A stretch of 46,670 nucleotides of DNA from JANPIX01 sp031425195 (GCA_031425195.1 JANPIX010000014.1:1-46670); one strand, 5' to 3'. Shown: positions 36,228 through 46,450, numbered from the stretch's first letter. The notes: generated by a model not told the origin, from the letters alone. Made by a program: numbers and translations.

Positions 36228-37547
36228 TTACCAGCAAATCCCTTCATAAAGGCCGCTGGTCCGGGCAAGCGGCGTGAACCGCGTCAGGTCGATCATCTTG
36301 CGATCGTCCATGGCGGCGGTCAAAGGGGCGATCGTTTCGTCATACTTGTTGCCGACAAGAACGATGTCGGACCCGGCGATCAGATCTTCGATCGACGCCA
36401 CAAGCCGGCTTTTCAGGTCGATGTTGTAATCGTTGCCACGCCCTGCCGCGCTCATGTCGTTGGCATAGGCTTCGTGAACAAAGGGATCATAGACCCGCAG
36501 GGTCAGCCCCTTGTCGATGAGCCGTGACGCGAGTTCGGCAAGCGGGCTTTCCCGAAGGTCATCCGTTCCCGGTTTGAAGCTGATGCCCACCATGCCGATG
36601 TTCTTGACGCCAGACGCGTCGATCATCCGTTCTGCACGGCTGATTTGTTCGGCATTCGCCACCAGAACCGCATCAAGAAGCGGCGATGCCACGCCCTTCT
36701 TGGCCGACAGCGCGCGCAGCGCCCGCACGTCCTTGGGCAGGCACGACCCGCCAAAGGCAAATCCCGGCCGCATGAAATACGGGCTCATCGAAACCTTGTG
36801 ATCCGAACACAGGATCTGCATGACCAACTGGCCATCCAGTCCCGATGCCTTGGCAATGTTGCCGATTTCATTGGCAAAGGTCACCTTCACCGCGCGCCAC
36901 GAATTCGACGTGTACTTGACCATCTCGGCCGTCCGCAGATCCACCAGATGAATTGGGCAGTCGAGCATGTAGTTGAGCGAATTGAGCAGATCGCCCGTCG
37001 CCTTATCAAGCGCCCCGAACACGATCAGGCCGGGATCCTGATAATCCTGAATGGCCGTGCTTTCGCGCAGAAATTCCGGATAGTAACCAACCCCGAAATC
37101 GCGCCCGGCAACCATGCCCGAGGCTTTTTCCAAAAGCGGAATGCAGATCTCTTCCATTGTGCCCGGCACGATGGTCGACCGCAGCACGACCGAATGGAAC
37201 GACCCTTTGGTGGCGATGGCGCGACCAATGCATTCGCAAACCGATTCAACATAAGTCAGGCCAAGTGACCCGTCCGGTGCGCTGGGTGTGCCGACGCAGA
37301 CGAACGACGCATCCGTTGCGTGAACTGCGGCGGTCACGTCAAGGGTGGCTGTCAGGGTGCCCCGCGCCACAACATCGGCAATCAGTTCCGGCAGTCCGTT
37401 TTCGACAATCGGCGATGCGCCAGCGTTGATCGCATCCACCTTGCCCGGGTCCACGTCAACCGCGACCACGTTGTGTCCGTCGCGGGCCAGACAGGCGGCT
37501 GAAACGACCCCCACATACCCAATTCCAAAGATCGAAATATTCGCCAT
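36228..37547 (-). CDS. algD: GDP-mannose 6-dehydrogenase
   Basis: Makes GDP-mannuronic acid, the committed step of alginate synthesis. 439 residues, same as Pseudomonas AlgD. NAD motif ISIFGIGYVGVV, AEMVKYTSNSWRAVKVTFAN, active-site Cys269 in FGGSCLPKD and C-terminal NAD-binding GMVGISFKPGTDDLRESPL. First gene of the operon; the leader (37548-37700) holds direct repeats and small palindromes. Confidence 0.96.
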   Translation of the reverse strand: MANISIFGIGYVGVVSAACLARDGHNVVAVDVDPGKVDAINAGASPIVENGLPELIADVVARGTLTATLDVTAAVHATDASFVCVGTPSAPDGSLGLTYVESVCECIGRAIATKGSFHSVVLRSTIVPGTMEEICIPLLEKASGMVAGRDFGVGYYPEFLRESTAIQDYQDPGLIVFGALDKATGDLLNSLNYMLDCPIHLVDLRTAEMVKYTSNSWRAVKVTFANEIGNIAKASGLDGQLVMQILCSDHKVSMSPYFMRPGFAFGGSCLPKDVRALRALSAKKGVASPLLDAVLVANAEQISRAERMIDASGVKNIGMVGISFKPGTDDLRESPLAELASRLIDKGLTLRVYDPFVHEAYANDMSAAGRGNDYNIDLKSRLVASIEDLIAGSDIVLVGNKYDETIAPLTAAMDDRKMIDLTRFTPLARTSGLYEGICW

Positions 37548-37578
37548 TTTCAGTTTTCTGCCTTCCAGTTGTGCCGAT

Positions 37579-37628
37579 AATGCGGCAGTGCAGCATCATT
37601 TTCGCCCATACAATGCGGCTGCAGCATC
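37579..37628 (-). promoter_or_regulatory. direct repeats in the algD leader
   Basis: AATGCGGCAGTGCAGCATC (37579-37597) and AATGCGGCTGCAGCATC (37612-37628) on the plus strand differ only by two bases inserted, with starts 33 bases apart (about three helical turns). Each has ATGC/GCAT ends, so it is an imperfect palindrome. They lie 32-81 bases upstream of the algD ATG. A palindrome GGTTATTTAACC (37651-37662) and CAGG-5-CCTG (37672-37684) lie further upstream. Candidate regulator sites; the nearby LuxR-type protein is an obvious but untested binder. Confidence 0.55.
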
Positions 37629-37687
37629 TGAAAATAAAGTCAGGATTAACGGTTATTTAACCAAGTTTTGTCAGGAAATACCTGTCA

Positions 37688-37710
37688 GGCCGATCCTTCA
37701 ATATTCGGCC
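37688..37710. other. hairpin in the luxR-algD gap
   Basis: GGCCGA and TCGGCC pair with an 11-base loop ATCCTTCAATAT-like stretch between them. One of three stem-loops in a row; no T-run on the minus strand. Confidence 0.35.
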
Positions 37711-37718
37711 TTTGGTCC

Positions 37719-37741
37719 GAAAAATTTCTGCACCGCAGAAA
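37719..37741 (-). terminator. intrinsic terminator after the LuxR gene
   Basis: On the minus strand TTTCTGC, loop GGT, GCAGAAA, followed by TTTTTC. It lies about 50 bases past the LuxR stop and separates that gene from the algD promoter region. Confidence 0.75.
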
Positions 37742-37748
37742 TGGCTAC

Positions 37749-37765
37749 GCACCCCAGTGGGGTGC
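37749..37765. other. GC hairpin next to the LuxR terminator
   Basis: GCACCCC, loop AGT, GGGGTGC: a perfect 7-base stem. It is the first of three hairpins in the luxR-algD gap on the minus strand; it may assist termination. Confidence 0.45.
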
Positions 37766-37789
37766 GGGAGTGTTCGGCAAAAAGCAGGG

Positions 37790-38473
37790 TCAGATGTGGT
37801 TCTGGACCCATCCGTTCCGGATGGCGAAATTCACGATGTCGCGTCGGCTTTGCAGGTTAAGTTTTGAACTGGCCCGGGCCTTGTAGGTTTCAACAGTCTT
37901 TGTCGAAAGCGCGAGCGCGTTGCCGATTTCCTTCATGCTCATCCCCAGTGCGACCGATTTCAGCACAATTGCCTCGCGGTCGGTCAGGGAACGAATGTCG
38001 TTCGTGCGCTGTGGTGGGCGTGGGGCAGATTGCATGAAGGCACCCGCCAACGCTGCGTCAAGATAGATGCCGCCCCGCATCACTGCGTCAAGCGCGCTGC
38101 GCAGCGCGCCGATCGTGGCGGTCTTGGGCAGATAGCCGCGGAAGCCGGCCGCGATGCAGGCCTTGCCCATTTCGGTATTCATTTGCGAGGCATAGCCGAT
38201 GACTGCCACCGGGTCACCTGGCCCCGACAGCCGCGCCATCAACTCCATGGGTGAATGCGTTGTCTGGCCGGGGTCGATCATCACGACATCCGGGGTAAAA
38301 CCGACAGGCAGTGACACGTTGCCATTGTCTTGCAACGTGATGGCACGGCCCACGAATCCAGAAGATTGTTCCAATAACGCACAAACACCCGCGGCAAGCA
38401 TCGGGTTGGCGTCGAACACGGCGATTGCAAGTGTCGGGTTCGCGTTTGTCAATGTATTGGCCCTATATGACAT
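37790..38473 (-). CDS. LuxR-type response regulator
   Basis: 227 residues. Receiver-like N-terminus (LAIAVFDANPMLAAGVCALL; VVMIDPGQTTHSPMELMARL with a central Asp; GFRGYLPKTA with the conserved Lys) and a C-terminal LuxR HTH, LTDREAIVLKSVALGMSMKEIGNALALS (two pieces) and TVETYKARASSKL. Start uncertain: ATG 38473 fits the domain, while in-frame ATGs at 38521 and 38596 exist and no site is strongly marked. No sensor kinase adjoins. Placed between the RTX gene and algD with its own terminator; control of either is likely from position only. Confidence 0.85.
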   Translation of the reverse strand: MSYRANTLTNANPTLAIAVFDANPMLAAGVCALLEQSSGFVGRAITLQDNGNVSLPVGFTPDVVMIDPGQTTHSPMELMARLSGPGDPVAVIGYASQMNTEMGKACIAAGFRGYLPKTATIGALRSALDAVMRGGIYLDAALAGAFMQSAPRPPQRTNDIRSLTDREAIVLKSVALGMSMKEIGNALALSTKTVETYKARASSKLNLQSRRDIVNFAIRNGWVQNHI

Positions 38474-38772
38474 ACCGCCGACGAAATAGACGGCGCAGGT
38501 GGCGACAGCTGCCTCCTCCATACGGGTTAAACTTGATACGCGCCGGTAAGTTCCACCTGCTTTCCGCCACGAAAAACATACAACCAACACGTGCAACGGT
38601 CGATTTTACATTATCTGCAGATTGCGCGCTGATGTCGTGCCAACGGCCTTTTTGCTCCGCCGCTGCGTGTTCACAGTCGTGCAGACTGGATGAAACTGCG
38701 CCACCGAAGTGACGCAGTTCTTTATCGCCCTGATCGGATCAACGGCTCTGGGCCGCTGCCCTTCGGCAGAAC
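38474..38772. other. gap between RTX gene and LuxR gene
   Basis: About 300 bases without a convincing gene. In the left part the LuxR frame stays open to 38596. A hairpin at 38694-38719 and a weaker one at 38756-38769 (CTGCC/GGCAG) lie behind the RTX stop. The stretch around 38595-38625 is AT-richer and may hold the LuxR promoter. Confidence 0.5.
38694..38719 (-). terminator. hairpin downstream of the RTX gene
   Basis: AACTGCG/CGCAGTT stem with an inner CAC/GTG; read on the minus strand the loop is C(TTCG)G, the extra-stable tetraloop. 54 bases after the RTX stop. No T-run on the minus strand, CTTTAT on the plus side, so direction is uncertain. Confidence 0.45.
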
Positions 38773-40374
38773 TTAAAAATAGTCATCGCGAAGTTCTGCA
38801 GCGGTAACACCGACGAACGTCAGATTGTTCCCGCTGCTGTCCGTGATGGAAAGTGACGCCTGTCCGTCGGCCTGCACCGTTTCGAACAAAAAGCCGTCCA
38901 CTCGTGTCGATCCGCCTGTCCAGTCCTGAAGGGCATCCATCACGTCGTTGTCCGACGTTGTCCGGAACACGAAACTGTCGTCGTCCCCGTGATCGAAGTC
39001 GCGCACAATGTTCCGGCCGCCGCTGGCGACAAAGGTGTCGCCGCCGTCGCCACCGATCAGTGTGTCGGCATTCGCCCCGCCGTTCAGCGTGTCGTCACCG
39101 CTGCCCCCGTTCAGGCTGTCGTTGCCGCCGCCGCCAGACAGAACGTCACGCCCCGATCCGCCATAGGCGCGGTCGTTGCCGGCCCCGCCGATGATCGTGT
39201 CGTCGCCCCCAACCGTGGACATGTAAGCCCCACCCGCCGCCCCAACGACAAGGTCGTCACGAATGGTGCCGGTGACCTTGCCAAACACGACTGTGTTCGC
39301 GCCGGGATCGGTCGGCGCACCGTAACTGGTTCCCGGATTGAGGAAACTCGCCACGCCAAGATAGCTTTGTTCGGCCACCGTGCGCGTTGCTTCGTCTACG
39401 ATGACAGTGTTGCCGTGATCCAGACCGCCGTGAAAGTTGATATCGCGGTTGGTGGCCGTCACGTGAACCTTGTTTCCGACAGCCGAAGTATAGGACGCAA
39501 ACAGCACAGCGTGGCGCGTGTCAAAGATCGACAGATCGCTGAAGTTGCTGTCATAGACATCGCGGATCCAAAGGCCATAGCCATTCCCTGAATCGCCTTT
39601 GTTGTGGGCACCTCGCACCAAAATATCACTGACTTCGGCATCAAGGCTTTTGCCCATGGTCAGGCCGTTCGATCCCGGTTGCAGGATGTCCACGTCCTTG
39701 ATGACCACATTGTCGGTGGCGTTGGCCAGCAGCATGATGCCACCTTTTTCGGCAGTCAGCCCGTTCGAGAACTTGGCGGGATCGGCAGTCCCGTAAGCAC
39801 CCTTCAGTGTAACGCCCTGCAACGTCACATTGGTGGCAAGATCAATCTCCTTCATCGTCGTATCCGAAGCCGTGAAGTCGAAGGGCAAGTCCCGGTCCAG
39901 CGTGATCTTGTTTCCATCAACGGATTTGACCGTGGCCAACGCTGTGCGAAGCGGCTTGTCCTCTTGCCACAACCTGTCGCCAATCTGGTCAAACAATGCG
40001 GAATCGTTTTCACGTTCGATCCAGACCGCGTCCCCGACCTTGAGGCTGTGACTGCCGGACGAAACGGTGACGACGTTCGACCCTTCATCCGCGTCATTGA
40101 TCTTGACCTCGTTGGTCATGCCTTCCTTGAAAAGTGCCTTCCCGATCTGGAACGCTGGCGCACCTTTCATGCCGGTTGTCACCGAAATGACAGTCTGCCC
40201 CGCGCCGGCGCCAACGACGGAAATGTCGTCACGATCAATCACGACGGTCCGGTCGAATCGATAAGATCCTGCTGCCAATTGAACGATGGCTCCTGCGGGT
40301 GCCCCGTTGATGGCTGACTGAATGCTACTCGTACTCGCCCCTGCGGCGATCTTAATAATGGTGGTCATCGACAT
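38773..40374 (-). CDS. secreted beta-helix protein with RTX repeats
   Basis: 533 residues, no Sec signal. The N-terminal two thirds are a right-handed beta-helix of the pectate-lyase/epimerase type: IQSAINGAPAGAIVQLAAGSY, VVIDRDDISVVGAGAGQTVI, NVVIKDVDILQPGSNGLTMG, ATNRDINFHGGLDHGNTVIV. Then calcium-binding GGxGxD nonapeptides (DNA about 39035-39215, such as GGSGDDTLNGGANADTLIGG) and a C-terminal RTX tail, pointing to type I secretion. The DPHE motif of AlgE-type epimerases is absent. Start has GGGGAG upstream. It may act on the polymer made by the adjacent operon, as lyase, epimerase or binder; no transporter genes are nearby. Confidence 0.85.
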   Translation of the reverse strand: MSMTTIIKIAAGASTSSIQSAINGAPAGAIVQLAAGSYRFDRTVVIDRDDISVVGAGAGQTVISVTTGMKGAPAFQIGKALFKEGMTNEVKINDADEGSNVVTVSSGSHSLKVGDAVWIERENDSALFDQIGDRLWQEDKPLRTALATVKSVDGNKITLDRDLPFDFTASDTTMKEIDLATNVTLQGVTLKGAYGTADPAKFSNGLTAEKGGIMLLANATDNVVIKDVDILQPGSNGLTMGKSLDAEVSDILVRGAHNKGDSGNGYGLWIRDVYDSNFSDLSIFDTRHAVLFASYTSAVGNKVHVTATNRDINFHGGLDHGNTVIVDEATRTVAEQSYLGVASFLNPGTSYGAPTDPGANTVVFGKVTGTIRDDLVVGAAGGAYMSTVGGDDTIIGGAGNDRAYGGSGRDVLSGGGGNDSLNGGSGDDTLNGGANADTLIGGDGGDTFVASGGRNIVRDFDHGDDDSFVFRTTSDNDVMDALQDWTGGSTRVDGFLFETVQADGQASLSITDSSGNNLTFVGVTAAELRDDYF

Positions 40375-40426
40375 GCTCCCCTGTGCTGCGATGCGGCGAA
40401 CCAGTACGGACTTGGTTCCCCCAATG

Positions 40427-40446
40427 CGAACGCAAACTGGCGTTCG
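40427..40446. promoter_or_regulatory. inverted repeat upstream of the RTX gene
   Basis: CGAACGC, spacer AAACTG, GCGTTCG: a perfect 7-base inverted repeat with 6-base spacer, centred about 60 bases upstream of the RTX start. Size and symmetry fit a dimeric regulator such as the adjacent LuxR-type protein. Confidence 0.45.
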
Positions 40447-40465
40447 GCCGCGTCACAAGCATAGG

Positions 40466-40486
40466 GTCGCTGGCTGCGACTTTTTT
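40466..40486 (+). terminator. orphan plus-strand terminator-like hairpin
   Basis: GTCGC, loop TGGCT, GCGAC, then TTTTTT. On the plus strand this is a compact intrinsic terminator, but no plus-strand gene ends here; both neighbours are on the minus strand. Confidence 0.5.
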
Positions 40487-40574
40487 GTGGGCGATTTGTT
40501 GCCAAATTTTATACATTTAGACAACTTGGTCATGATTGGTGGCCGCAACGCCGCAAAACCATGCACCAGTCGCG

Positions 40575-41710
40575 CTAAAGCGCCTGTTCCAACGCAGTCG
40601 TCAGTGCCGAAACGGGGGCAGGAACTGGGTTCCCCTTCATCGAAGACGCGCTCATCGCCGCCTCGGCCACGTGTCGCAACTGCCCGTTTGCAAGGCCCAT
40701 CTGCCCCAGACCGGGCAACCCGGCACCGCGCGCCCACGCCGTCAGGATGGACGGCGCGTCCTGTTCTGCGCACCCCAGCACACTGGCCAGAATTGCACAT
40801 ACATGGGTCAGCCGCTCGTGCGCGACAGTGCCGGGGGTCGCCAGCGCGCGGTTCATCGCCAGCACTGGCCCCAGCAATGCACCGCAAATCGCCCCATGTG
40901 CGCCGCCCGTCAGGCCGCCGATCACGCCTGCCAATCCGTGCACCGCGCCCAATCCGGAATTCGCAAGCGCCAATCCCCCCGAAAGACTGACCCACGCGAT
41001 CGCATCCCGCGCCTCGGTCACCTCACCCGCCTGAAGCCGCATCAGGGCGGTCAACCCTTGGGAAATGGCGGGCAGGCTTATCGCATCCGTAAAGGGCGTG
41101 GCGCGGCATGAAACATAGGGCTCGATCACCTGCGTGATCGCATCCAACCCCGAGGCAAGCGTCACCGGCCACGGGCAACCATCGGTCAAAGCCGGGTCAA
41201 CGATGGCTGCGCGTGGCATCATGCGGTCGTCCCGCAGGCTTACCTTGCGACCCTGGTCCGGAACCCCGATCACAGCATTCTTCGTCACTTCCGCGCCGGT
41301 TCCCGCCGTTGTCGGAAGGGCGATGAAGGGCAGGGGGGCGGCACCAAACGGCAGCGCCCGGCCCACGCCTTCCAGATGGTCCATGGGCCCGGTTGACTGC
41401 GGGATCAAAGCAGCCAGCGCCTTGCCCATGTCCATCGCCGCCCCGCCCCCGATGGCAACCACAAAGTCGGGCTGGAACGCCCGCGCCTGCGGCAAGGCGT
41501 CCAGCAGCATATCCAGCGTCGGCTCTCCCAGACAGGCAAGGCGGGTTACCTGCGCAGGTAACAACAGCCTTGCCAGCGCATCGCCCCTTTCCGTGCTGCG
41601 CCCCGTCACCAGAATGCCCCGCGTGCCATAGGCAGTTATGACGGACGCCGCCTGTTCCAACACCCCCCGGCCAAAGAGGATACGCCCCGGTGCTGAAATC
41701 GCGAACGGCG

Positions 41711-41714
<4 letters not shown>
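40575..41714 (-). CDS. iron-type alcohol dehydrogenase
   Basis: 379 residues of the Fe-ADH family: SAPGRILFGRGVLEQAA, nucleotide site VVAIGGGAAMDMGKALA, PTTAGTGAEVTKNAVI. The metal site has Asp in GLDAITQVIEPYVS, with Gln where the classical family has His, and the two later His in GAVHGLAG and GGAHGAICG. A substrate other than short alcohols is likely. The ATG overlaps the glpK stop (ATGA), which suggests a role in glycerol or a related polyol/aldehyde step. Confidence 0.87.
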
Positions 41715-43195
<1,481 letters not shown>

Positions 43196-43315
43196 GGTCG
43201 CGGTCCCTCGATGGCCGTGCGAGCAAGATGTCCCACCGTGGGACATCACATCGCTGCCTTTCTTTTCAACGACTTATCGAGCACAGTAACGATCTGTCAA
43301 TAAAGCCGCTCGTTT

Positions 43316-43399
43316 CACCTGTTCCAAAATATCCCCGCCGGAGGCTTCCGTCCGATGCGGCAGGAGCCTCCGGCGGGGATATTTGAGAACAGGTGAATG
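43316..43399. repeat. 84-base palindrome between glpV and glpK
   Basis: TTCACCTGTTC plus ATATCCCCGCCGGAGGC on one arm mirror GCCTCCGGCGGGGATAT plus GAACAGGTGAA on the other, with a spacer of about 17 bases. The CCGCCGGAGG core is of the type that recurs between genes in Rhodobacterales genomes. It lies behind glpV (minus strand) and can act as its terminator in either direction. Confidence 0.85.
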
Positions 43400-43432
43400 G
43401 GGGGGCGAGGCGGACCCCGCCCCCTTTCAATT

Positions 43433-45154
43433 TCAGTTCTGCCAGGACTTGATCAGCTCGTCATACGAGATGGTTTCGCCGGCAGGCTTTTCGTTCTCGA
43501 GCTTGGCGACCGGAGCGCCCGGTTCGTCGATCCAGAACTGCGCGTCCTTCACTTCGTTCATTTTCGGGCCGATGTCGCCCTGAACACCAGCGCGTTCGAT
43601 CCGCTCCAGCACTTTCTCCTGCTCTTCGCAGAGGGCATCAAGCGCTTCCTGCGGGGTTTTGGCACCCGACATGGCATCGCCGATGTTCTGCCACCACAGC
43701 TGCGCCATCTTCGGATAATCCGGGATGTTGGTGCCGGTGGGCGACCACTGAACGCGTGCGGGCGAGCGGTAGAATTCGATCAGGCCGCCGAGTTTCGGGG
43801 CGCGATCGGTGAAGGACTGATGCTGGATCGTGGATTCACGCGCGAAGGTCAGACCCACATGCGATTTCTTCACGTCCACAGTCTTTGACGTCACGAACTG
43901 GGCGTAGAGCCATGCAGCCTGAGCGCGGTCCACCGGGGTGGACTTCATCAGGGTCCACGAACCCACGTCCTGGTAGCCGATCTTCTGGCCGTTCTGCCAG
44001 TAGACGCCGTGCGGCGAGGGAGCCATCCGCCACTTCGGCGTGCCATCCTCGTTCATCACCGGGGTGCCGGGGACAACCGACGCGGCGGTGAAGGCGGTGT
44101 ACCAGAACATCTGCTGGGCAATCGCGCCCTGGGCAGGAACCGGGCCGGCTTCGCCGAAGGTCATGCCTTGGGCTTCTGGCGGGGTGTACTTCTGCAGCCA
44201 TTCGATCGCTTTGGTCACGGCATAGACCGCCGCCGCGTCGTTGGTTGCCCCACCACGGGTTACGCAAGAGCCGACCGGACGCGAGTTTTCGTCTACCCGG
44301 ACGCCCCATTCGTCGACCGGCAGACCGTTCGGTTCGCCCACGTCGCCCATGCCGGCCATCGACATCCACGCGTCGGTGTAACGCCAGCCGAGCGAGGGGT
44401 CTTTCTTGCCGTAGTCCATGTTGCCCCAGACCGAGGTCGGCCCGCCCATGTAGGACATGTCGCGGCCTGTGAAGAACTCGGCGATGTCCTCGTAGGCCGA
44501 CCAGTTGACCGGAACGCCGAGGTCGTAGCCATACTTGGCCTTGAAATCGTCCTTCGTCTTCTGGTCGTTGAACCAGTCGTAACGGAACCAGTAGAGGTTG
44601 GCGAACTGCTGGTCGGGAAGCTGGTAAAGCTTGCCGTCCGGCGCGGTGGTGAACTTCGTTCCGATGAAATCGGCGATGTCGAGGTTCGGGTTTGTGACGG
44701 CAGCGCCTTCGCCGGCCATCCAGTCGGTCAGGTTGCGGACCTGCTGGTACCGCCAGTGGGTGCCGATCAGGTCGCTGTCGTTGATGTAGGCGTCATAGAT
44801 GTTTTCGCCCGACTGCATCTGCGTCTGCAGCTTTTCGACGACGTCGCCTTCACCGATCAGGTCATGGGTGACCTTGATGCCGGTGATGGCGGTGAAGGCC
44901 GGAGCCAGCACCTTGGATTCGTAGCTGTGCGTGTCGATGGTCTCCGAAACGACCTTGATTTCCATGCCCGCATAAGGCTTGGCCGCGTCGATGAACCATT
45001 GCAGTTCGGCCTCCTGGCCGGCCCGGTCAAGGCTGGATTGATCGCCGATCTCGGCATCGAGGAAGGCTTTCGCCGCCTCGATGTCGGCCCAGGCGGGCAG
45101 GCCGAAAGCCATCAGCGCAAGCGCCATGGCGGTTGTGGTCTGGCGTAGTCTCAT
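43433..45154 (-). CDS. glpV: glycerol ABC transporter substrate-binding protein
   Basis: 573 residues with signal peptide (ALALMAFGLPAWA). KPYAGMEIKVVSETIDTHSYESKVLAPAF (two pieces), then GIKVTHDLIGEGDVVEKLQTQ and LYQLPDQQFANLYWFRYDWF fit the extracellular solute-binding family 1 protein GlpV of the Rhizobium glpSTPQUV system. Cys in GSCVTRGGA and DALCEEQ could form a disulfide. Gene order in front (glpP, glpQ, DUF2160) supports the call. Confidence 0.93.
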   Translation of the reverse strand: MRLRQTTTAMALALMAFGLPAWADIEAAKAFLDAEIGDQSSLDRAGQEAELQWFIDAAKPYAGMEIKVVSETIDTHSYESKVLAPAFTAITGIKVTHDLIGEGDVVEKLQTQMQSGENIYDAYINDSDLIGTHWRYQQVRNLTDWMAGEGAAVTNPNLDIADFIGTKFTTAPDGKLYQLPDQQFANLYWFRYDWFNDQKTKDDFKAKYGYDLGVPVNWSAYEDIAEFFTGRDMSYMGGPTSVWGNMDYGKKDPSLGWRYTDAWMSMAGMGDVGEPNGLPVDEWGVRVDENSRPVGSCVTRGGATNDAAAVYAVTKAIEWLQKYTPPEAQGMTFGEAGPVPAQGAIAQQMFWYTAFTAASVVPGTPVMNEDGTPKWRMAPSPHGVYWQNGQKIGYQDVGSWTLMKSTPVDRAQAAWLYAQFVTSKTVDVKKSHVGLTFARESTIQHQSFTDRAPKLGGLIEFYRSPARVQWSPTGTNIPDYPKMAQLWWQNIGDAMSGAKTPQEALDALCEEQEKVLERIERAGVQGDIGPKMNEVKDAQFWIDEPGAPVAKLENEKPAGETISYDELIKSWQN

Positions 45155-45242
45155 GTGATTCCTCCCAGAATGTTGAGACGTTTGGCAGTCGTCTTGCCTT
45201 CGGGCGGGGTGTTGGCCCCCGCCCGGAAGCGGTTCTTCCCGG

Positions 45243-45647
45243 TCACACCCAGCGGAACACCGCAGCGACGTAGACCAGGCAAAGGATCAGCGCGCCCCAG
45301 AGCGGAGCACCGAAGAAGAAGAGCCATCCGAGCGAGATGAAGGCCGAGCCCAGAAGCGAGATGAAGAGCCGGTCGCCGCGCGTGGTTTCGATGCGCAGGA
45401 GGCCGACACGGGGAGTTTCCGGCCAGCGGATCGCCAAAAGCGTGAAGGTGATCAGCAGGCAGACAATGATGAAGAAGAACAGTGCGACCGGAAAGCTCCA
45501 TGCCATCCAGAAGCCGGGGATGAGTTGCCCGGTCCATTCCCGCACGCCGTCGGCGTCGGTGGGGACGGCCCAGAGGAGGAGCGCAAGGATGGCGGCCATC
45601 AGGACGGCGAGGCTCAGGTAGAGGGTATTCCAGCGGCTGGCGGTCAT
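45243..45647 (-). CDS. glpU: DUF2160 membrane protein of the glycerol transporter (GlpU-like)
   Basis: 134 residues with three to four helices (LSLAVLMAAILALLLWAVP; FFFIIVCLLITFTLLAI; LFISLLGSAFISLGWLFFFG (ends ...); ALILCLVYVAAVFRWV). DUF2160 proteins sit between glpQ and glpV in Rhizobium, where the gene is glpU; role not settled. Start overlaps the glpQ stop by one base. Confidence 0.88.
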   Translation of the reverse strand: MTASRWNTLYLSLAVLMAAILALLLWAVPTDADGVREWTGQLIPGFWMAWSFPVALFFFIIVCLLITFTLLAIRWPETPRVGLLRIETTRGDRLFISLLGSAFISLGWLFFFGAPLWGALILCLVYVAAVFRWV

Positions 45648-46449
45648 CACACCCTTCCCAGGGCAAAGCCCTTGGCGATGTAGTTGCGGACAAAGTAGAT
45701 CACGAGCGCACCGGGCACGATCGTCAGGACCCCAGCGGCCGCGAGGACGCCCCAGTCCATGCCTGACGCGCTGACCGTGCGGGTCATCGTGGCGGCGATG
45801 GGTTTGGCGTCTGTTGTCGTCAGAGTGCGGGCGAGGAGAAGCTCGATCCACGAGAACATGAAGCAGAAGAAGGCGGTGACCCCGATGCCGCTGGCGATGA
45901 GCGGCATGAAGATCTTCACGAAGAACTTAGGGAAGGAATAGCCGTCGATGTAGGCGGTTTCGTCGATTTCCTTCGGGACGCCGCGCATGAAGCCTTCGAG
46001 GATCCAGACCGCGAGGGGCACGTTGAAAAGGCAATGCGCGAGGGCGACGGCGATGTGCGTGTCGATCAGGCCGAAGGCGGAATAAAGCTGGAAGAACGGC
46101 AGGGCGAACACCGCGGGCGGGGCCATGCGGTTGGTCAGAAGCCAGAAGAACAGGTGCTTGTCGCCCATGAAGTTGTAGCGCGAGAAGGCGTAGGCGGCGG
46201 GAAGGGCGACGGCCAGCGAGATGAACACGTTCATGGTGACGTAGATCATCGAGTTGACGTAACCCATGTACCACGACGGATCGGTCAGGATCGTGACGTA
46301 GTTCTGGAGCGTCAGGTCCTGCGGGAAAAGGCTGAAGGTCGAGGTGATCTCGGTGTTGGTCTTCAGGCTCATGTTGATGAGCCAGTAGATCGGGATCAGC
46401 AGGAACAAGAGGTACAGCGTCATCACGATGGCCGAGGATTTGATGCGCA

Positions 46450-46450
<1 letters not shown>
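45647..46450 (-). CDS. glpQ: glycerol ABC transporter permease
   Basis: 267 residues, six helices. MTLYLLFLLIPIYWLINMSLKTN, then VPKEIDETAYIDGYSFPKFFVKIFMPL (EAA loop; two pieces) and VYFVRN-type end VIYFVRNYIAKGFALGRV are typical of MalG-like permeases of this system. Starts at an ATG overlapping the glpP stop (TGATG). Confidence 0.93.

Noticed and set aside
38773..40374. Calling the RTX protein an AlgE-type mannuronan C5-epimerase
   Set aside because: Fold and repeats fit, but the DPHE motif is not present, so the specific enzyme name is not supported.
43316..43399. CRISPR or IS end
   Set aside because: A single palindrome with no repeated spacer units, no transposase and no target duplication.
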